The position numbers were made by a program, and so were the translations under genes. A stretch of 37,555 nt of DNA from Rhodococcus marinonascens NBRC 14363 (GTDB taxonomy: Bacteria; Actinomycetota; Actinomycetes; Mycobacteriales; Mycobacteriaceae): contig NZ_BCXB01000036.1 in assembly GCF_001894885.1 (NCBI RefSeq), forward strand, positions 1-37,555. The letters run 5' to 3'. This document shows positions 34,518-37,555 of the stretch, one piece after another; within the stretch, counting starts at the first letter, position 1, and each line of letters begins with the position of its first letter. The notes under the pieces were generated by a model. The model worked only from the letters and a program-made list of their open reading frames with translations. It was not told where the DNA came from and searched no databases.

Positions 34518-35846
34518 GTGAAATCTGTACATCGTTGGGTCAGTATCGCAGCAACAGCCACCACCCTCGCCGCCGGAACACTCCTGTTCCCCGGTGGAGT
34601 CGCTTCGGCCCTCGATCCACTACCAGGCAACGATGTGAAGACGACCGACGTCAATTTTCAAACCAGCTGCCGGTTGATCGGCCCAAATCGTAAACCGAAT
34701 ACGGGGACCGCCTTCAATGGCGGCGCGAGTGGGGCCGGTGCCAATGCGTGGGGTGTCCAAATCATGGCACCGGAAACGGTTACGCGTGGACAGGAGTTCA
34801 CCTACAGGATTCAACCGGATCCCATTACCACACACAAAATTCTCGACGACGGCAGCCTCGTCCTGTGGCGAAACATCAGATATGACGTCGACATTCCCCC
34901 GGGCACCGAATTCGTGAGCGCGAAGGTCGCGTCCGACCCGACAACGCCCTTCCAGAACACACCGACGATAACCCGGATCGACCCGAATGGAAAAAAGGAT
35001 GACAACGGGTCCATCCTGCGGATGGACATCAACGAGGAGGGTAGGCCCAGTGACCTCAATTCCGATGAGGCATTGGCGTTCGAGGGAGGTCACAGTAATG
35101 GGTGGGCCACAGAGAAGAATCCCGGATTCCTCACTTTCCCGGCCATGGACATCACCCTCAAGGCCGACTCGGTACGTGATGTGATCGAACCCACGCTCCG
35201 CGTCTCCACCGGTTCGGACCCAGATGCCAACACGCTCGGTTCGGCAGACAACTTCTTCCGCGTCATTGCCGTATCACACAACAACGCCGGAGACAGCGAC
35301 ACCATCGTCTACTGTGCGCCACTTGACACGACAAAATCCACGACGGTTAATGCTGGTGGAATGCCGTTGACGTCGATCAAAGTGATTGATCCGCCTATTT
35401 ACGGTTTGGACGGCCGGGTTCTCGACATCGTCGACAACGGAACCGCCAACGGCACTCGTGTGCAGATGTGGGACCCCACGGGTGCGGAAAACCAGCAGTG
35501 GACAATGGAGAGTGGTGGGAATCAGATCGTCAACCCGCACACCCTAAAATGCTTGGATGTGCGCGAAGGAACTGTGGTCAATTCATTGAGTGATCTCTTC
35601 CCGAACGGTGCACCGATACAGATCAGCGAATGCGGACGTCAGACGAGCGAGCAGTGGCGGATGGCCGACGAGGTCACGGACGGCAACCCGGTCGGTGGCG
35701 CGATCATCAACCTTCCGAGCGGGAAATGCCTTGATGTGACCGACAACGTATCTGCCAACGGCACCCCGCTGCAGCTCTGGGACTGCACCGGTGCACCCAG
35801 CCAGCAATGGAACGTCCCCTCGGTGTCCACTACCAGCTTGAATTAG
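34518..35846 (+). CDS. Secreted protein with ricin-type beta-trefoil lectin domain
   Basis: 442 residues from GTG 34518 (GGGAG 6 nt upstream). Signal peptide WVSIAATATTLAAGTLLFPG with cleavage near ASA. Residues about 30-285 form a domain rich in beta strands (start TTDVNFQTSCRLIGPNRKPN; ends with IVYCAPLD), of a type found at the front of Rhodococcus Ig-like repeat proteins. Residues about 300-440 are a ricin B-like lectin with three QxW-type units: VQMWDPTGAENQQW, IQISECGRQTSEQW and LQLWDCTGAPSQQW. It should bind sugars at or outside the cell surface. The stop TAG is followed in the same frame by an Ig-like domain that this protein may once have carried. Confidence 0.82.
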   Translation: MKSVHRWVSIAATATTLAAGTLLFPGGVASALDPLPGNDVKTTDVNFQTSCRLIGPNRKPNTGTAFNGGASGAGANAWGVQIMAPETVTRGQEFTYRIQPDPITTHKILDDGSLVLWRNIRYDVDIPPGTEFVSAKVASDPTTPFQNTPTITRIDPNGKKDDNGSILRMDINEEGRPSDLNSDEALAFEGGHSNGWATEKNPGFLTFPAMDITLKADSVRDVIEPTLRVSTGSDPDANTLGSADNFFRVIAVSHNNAGDSDTIVYCAPLDTTKSTTVNAGGMPLTSIKVIDPPIYGLDGRVLDIVDNGTANGTRVQMWDPTGAENQQWTMESGGNQIVNPHTLKCLDVREGTVVNSLSDLFPNGAPIQISECGRQTSEQWRMADEVTDGNPVGGAIINLPSGKCLDVTDNVSANGTPLQLWDCTGAPSQQWNVPSVSTTSLN

Positions 35847-36206
35847 CCGGTCTCACCCCTGAGCGCCGCAACCACCACGGTGCTCAGGGGAACCTCGACC
35901 GCGCAGACCGGCACCGAGGTGATCTTCGGCTCGCAGGTCTCCCCGAACCCCGGGGGCGGCACCGTGCAGTTCAGGGACGGTGACACCGACCTGGGTACCC
36001 CGGTACCGGTGGATGCGGACGGCAAAGCGAACATCACCCATACCTTCGATTCCGCAGGCACCCATGACATCACCGCCGTCTACAGCGGAACACTGGGCCG
36101 TACCGGTTCGACCTCCGAGACCGTCACCGTCACTGTCACCGACGACGGTGGTGGCACCGACGAGCCTGTCAGCACAGGATCGGCGGGCAACGCCTTCGGA
36201 TCCTGA
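35847..36206 (+). pseudogene. Ig-like C-terminal domain separated from the lectin gene by an in-frame TAG
   Basis: From the codon after TAG 35844-35846 the frame stays open for 119 codons to the TGA at 36204-36206. It reads PVSPLSAATTTVLRGTSTAQ, then TGTEVIFGSQVSPNPGGGTV, QFRDGDTDLGTPVPV, AGTHDITAVYSGTLG: a bacterial Ig-like (Big_3_5) domain, and ends STGSAGNAFGS. There is no signal peptide and no good start with ribosome binding site; only internal GTGs. It is either the distal part of the lectin gene cut off by a nonsense codon, or a readthrough extension. Confidence 0.7.
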
Positions 36207-36332
36207 CCCGACTACGATGCGCGTTGTTGCCGATGTGTCGCGCTCGCGGCGGACGCTTCCCTGAGGGGGTGCGGCGGCGGCAAGCAGGCGGGGGGTTGCA
36301 TCGGGAATCCAGACGCGCCCCTGGATGGGGGG

Positions 36333-36370
36333 GTCTCACCGGCTGCGCCGAACAGGGTTGCCGGTGAGAC
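36333..36370. terminator. Hairpin in the spacer after the Ig-like domain
   Basis: Perfect 11-bp arms GTCTCACCGGC and GCCGGTGAGAC with a 16-nt loop, 127 bp after the Ig-like stop. No U tract. The spacer 36207-36723 otherwise holds one doubtful minus-strand frame and a second hairpin near its right end. Confidence 0.55.
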
Positions 36371-36426
36371 GACAAAGCCACACGGTCCGAGGGACACGTG
36401 TGGCGCAGAACCGACTCCAGCAGAGG

Positions 36427-36609
36427 TCACTGCCAGTATCGCGGTTCAGGTTTCGCTTTCGGCCGCGTGTCTTTCCAGCGCCATCCCCGCTCATCCCACC
36501 GGGTACGGCTACCGCTCTGGGCGACCTTCTCGATGTGCTCCATCAACCACGGCTTGGGCCGATACCATTCGCAGCCATGGGCACCGATAGCTCGAACTCG
36601 CGGTGCCAC
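36427..36609 (-). CDS. Doubtful small protein or gene fragment
   Basis: 60 codons on the minus strand with the segment EWYRPKPWLMEHIEKVAQSG followed by SRTRWDERGWRWKD. Trp/Arg-rich composition and good codon use suggest it once coded for protein. No ribosome binding site is seen and I cannot name a family. It may be a remnant of a larger gene. Confidence 0.3.
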   Translation of the reverse strand: MAPRVRAIGAHGCEWYRPKPWLMEHIEKVAQSGSRTRWDERGWRWKDTRPKAKPEPRYWQ

Positions 36610-36669
36610 CCGGTCTCGACGTTCTGATGCCCTGTTCTACCGCCGACTCCCGTCGACAAACCGGATGAC

Positions 36670-36698
36670 GCCGCCACCCTCACGGTCGGGGTGGCGGC
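36670..36698 (-). terminator. Hairpin terminator downstream of the right-hand YVTN gene
   Basis: A perfect 10-bp stem, GCCGCCACCC pairing with GGGTGGCGGC, 25 bp beyond the stop of the minus-strand YVTN gene. No U tract. Confidence 0.6.
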
Positions 36699-36723
36699 CT
36701 CATGCGGCTTCACGGTGCGGGTG

Positions 36724-37555
36724 TCAGCTGAACGCGCTGCCCGCGCCCGAGCCGCTGCCCGTCAACGAACCGAAATCGAAGCACAACGAGCCAGCGCACT
36801 TGCCGATGGCGATCACCGACACCGCGTTGCCGTCACGGTTGGTGACGTAGGCGCGGGACCCGTCCGGCGTGATCGCCACCCCGCGCGGGCTGTTTCCGAC
36901 CGGGACGGTCTCGATGACGGTGTCGGTGCCGGTGTCGATCACCGACACCGTGTTGCTGTCACTGTTGGCGACGTACGCGCGGGAACTGTCCGGGGTGATC
37001 GCCACCCCGCGCGGGTCGTCCCCGACGGGGATGGGCGCGCCCACGACCGTGTCGGTGCCGGTGTCGATCACCGACACCGCGTTGCCGTCATCGTTGGTGA
37101 CGTACGCGCGGGACCCATCCGGGGTGATCGCCACCCCGCGCGGGTCGCCCACGACGGGGATGGTGGTGCTGACCGTGTTGGTGCCGGTGTCGATCACCGA
37201 CACCGAATTGTCGGCACTGATGGTGACGTAGGCGTGGGAACTGTCCGGGGTGATCGCCACCCCGCGCGGGTCGTCCCCGACGGGGATGGTGGTGCTGACC
37301 GTGTCGGTGCCGGTGTCGATCACCGACACCGTGTTGTTGAAAGCGTTGGTGACGTAGACGAAGGCCCCGTCCGGGGTGATCGCCACCCCGGACGGGGTGG
37401 TCCCGACGGGGATGGTGGTGCTGACCGTGTCGGTGCCGGTGTCGATCACCGACACCGTGTTGTTGAAAGCGTTGGTGACGTAGACGAAGGCCCCGTCCGG
37501 GGTGATCGCCACCCCGACCGGGTCGTTTCCGACCGGGACGGTCGCGGTGACCGTG
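36724..37555 (-). CDS. YVTN-repeat beta-propeller protein, 5' part outside the window
   Basis: The frame is open to the right edge, so the N-terminus and any signal peptide are missing. Six repeats of 42 residues are visible, of the form PVGDDPRGVAITPDG..AYVTN....VSVIDTGTDTV, the same family as the protein at 9166 but a different copy. Two adjacent repeats (around 37322-37555) are almost identical at the DNA level with a 126-bp period. The protein ends in FDFGSLTGSGSGAGSAFS after a Cys pair (KCAGSLC). Likely secreted or surface-bound; no enzymatic motif. Confidence 0.85.
   Translation of the reverse strand, partial: TVTATVPVGNDPVGVAITPDGAFVYVTNAFNNTVSVIDTGTDTVSTTIPVGTTPSGVAITPDGAFVYVTNAFNNTVSVIDTGTDTVSTTIPVGDDPRGVAITPDSSHAYVTISADNSVSVIDTGTNTVSTTIPVVGDPRGVAITPDGSRAYVTNDDGNAVSVIDTGTDTVVGAPIPVGDDPRGVAITPDSSRAYVANSDSNTVSVIDTGTDTVIETVPVGNSPRGVAITPDGSRAYVTNRDGNAVSVIAIGKCAGSLCFDFGSLTGSGSGAGSAFS
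37196..37555. repeat. 126-bp tandem repeats inside the YVTN gene
   Basis: A 126-bp unit (42 codons) repeats in tandem. The copies around 37322-37447 and 37448-37555 are nearly identical, including silent positions, while the more distal ones have diverged. This points to recent unit duplication by recombination or slippage, so copy number may vary between strains. Confidence 0.75.

Noticed and set aside
37196..37555. CRISPR-like array
   Set aside because: The repeats are 126 bp, contiguous, in frame and encode YVTN blades; there are no spacers.

Overview
The window looks like chromosome from a high-GC actinomycete of the Corynebacteriales, most probably Rhodococcus (R. opacus/jostii-like). 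The grounds are high-GC coding in nearly every frame used, frequent GTG/TTG starts, an aspartate aminotransferase of the Rv3722c type directly beside a short bacterial SRP RNA, an MmpL-type exporter, an Rv1272c/Rv1273c-like ABC pair, secreted YVTN and Ig-like proteins, and a pAL5000-type plasmid replication module. The species is inferred; there is no rRNA here.

Layout. 1-6.2 kb: a possible 5'-partial gene at the left edge, a PaaI-type thioesterase broken by an in-frame TAG, two membrane proteins, then an unusual DUF1269-arylsulfatase fusion followed by a DUF202 membrane protein. 6.2-8.6 kb: aspartate aminotransferase, SRP RNA, a lipoprotein and tRNA-Ser(GGA) with a strong terminator. 8.6-9.0 kb: a frameshifted tyrosine integrase relic next to the tRNA. 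9.2-12.5 kb: a secreted YVTN beta-propeller, a COG4315 lipoprotein, a TetR regulator and gluQRS. 12.5-14.8 kb: three small membrane proteins with Pro/Gly/Gln/Tyr-rich N-tails. 14.9-16.9 kb: a queuosine-precursor transporter and tRNA-guanine transglycosylase, which with gluQRS form a queuosine salvage neighbourhood. 16.9-23.9 kb: a heterodimeric ABC exporter operon and a TetR-MmpL operon with an obvious palindromic operator. 23.9-27.6 kb: a methyltransferase, a zinc formaldehyde dehydrogenase with an N-terminal frameshift, a YceI protein and a Kv-type potassium channel.

27.6-34.3 kb is accessory DNA: a degraded repA with intact repB, two related small secreted proteins separated by an orphan tRNA 3' fragment, fragments of an IS30 transposase and of an integrase, a small membrane protein, an HTH protein and a lipoprotein, then, on the other strand, terminase small and large subunits and a tail-type protein. 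It reads as the relic of a phage or phage-plasmid. 34.3-37.6 kb holds a secreted ricin-lectin protein separated by an in-frame TAG from an Ig-like domain, and a second YVTN propeller, with near-identical 126-bp tandem repeats, that runs off the right edge.

The most interesting themes are: four secreted products whose C-termini share a Ser/Gly-rich tail containing FGS; queuosine salvage with a transglycosylase whose substrate pocket departs from the textbook sequence; the DUF1269-sulfatase fusion; the replication-plus-packaging relic; and periodic iteron-like repeats beside a U-tract terminator just upstream of the terminase genes.
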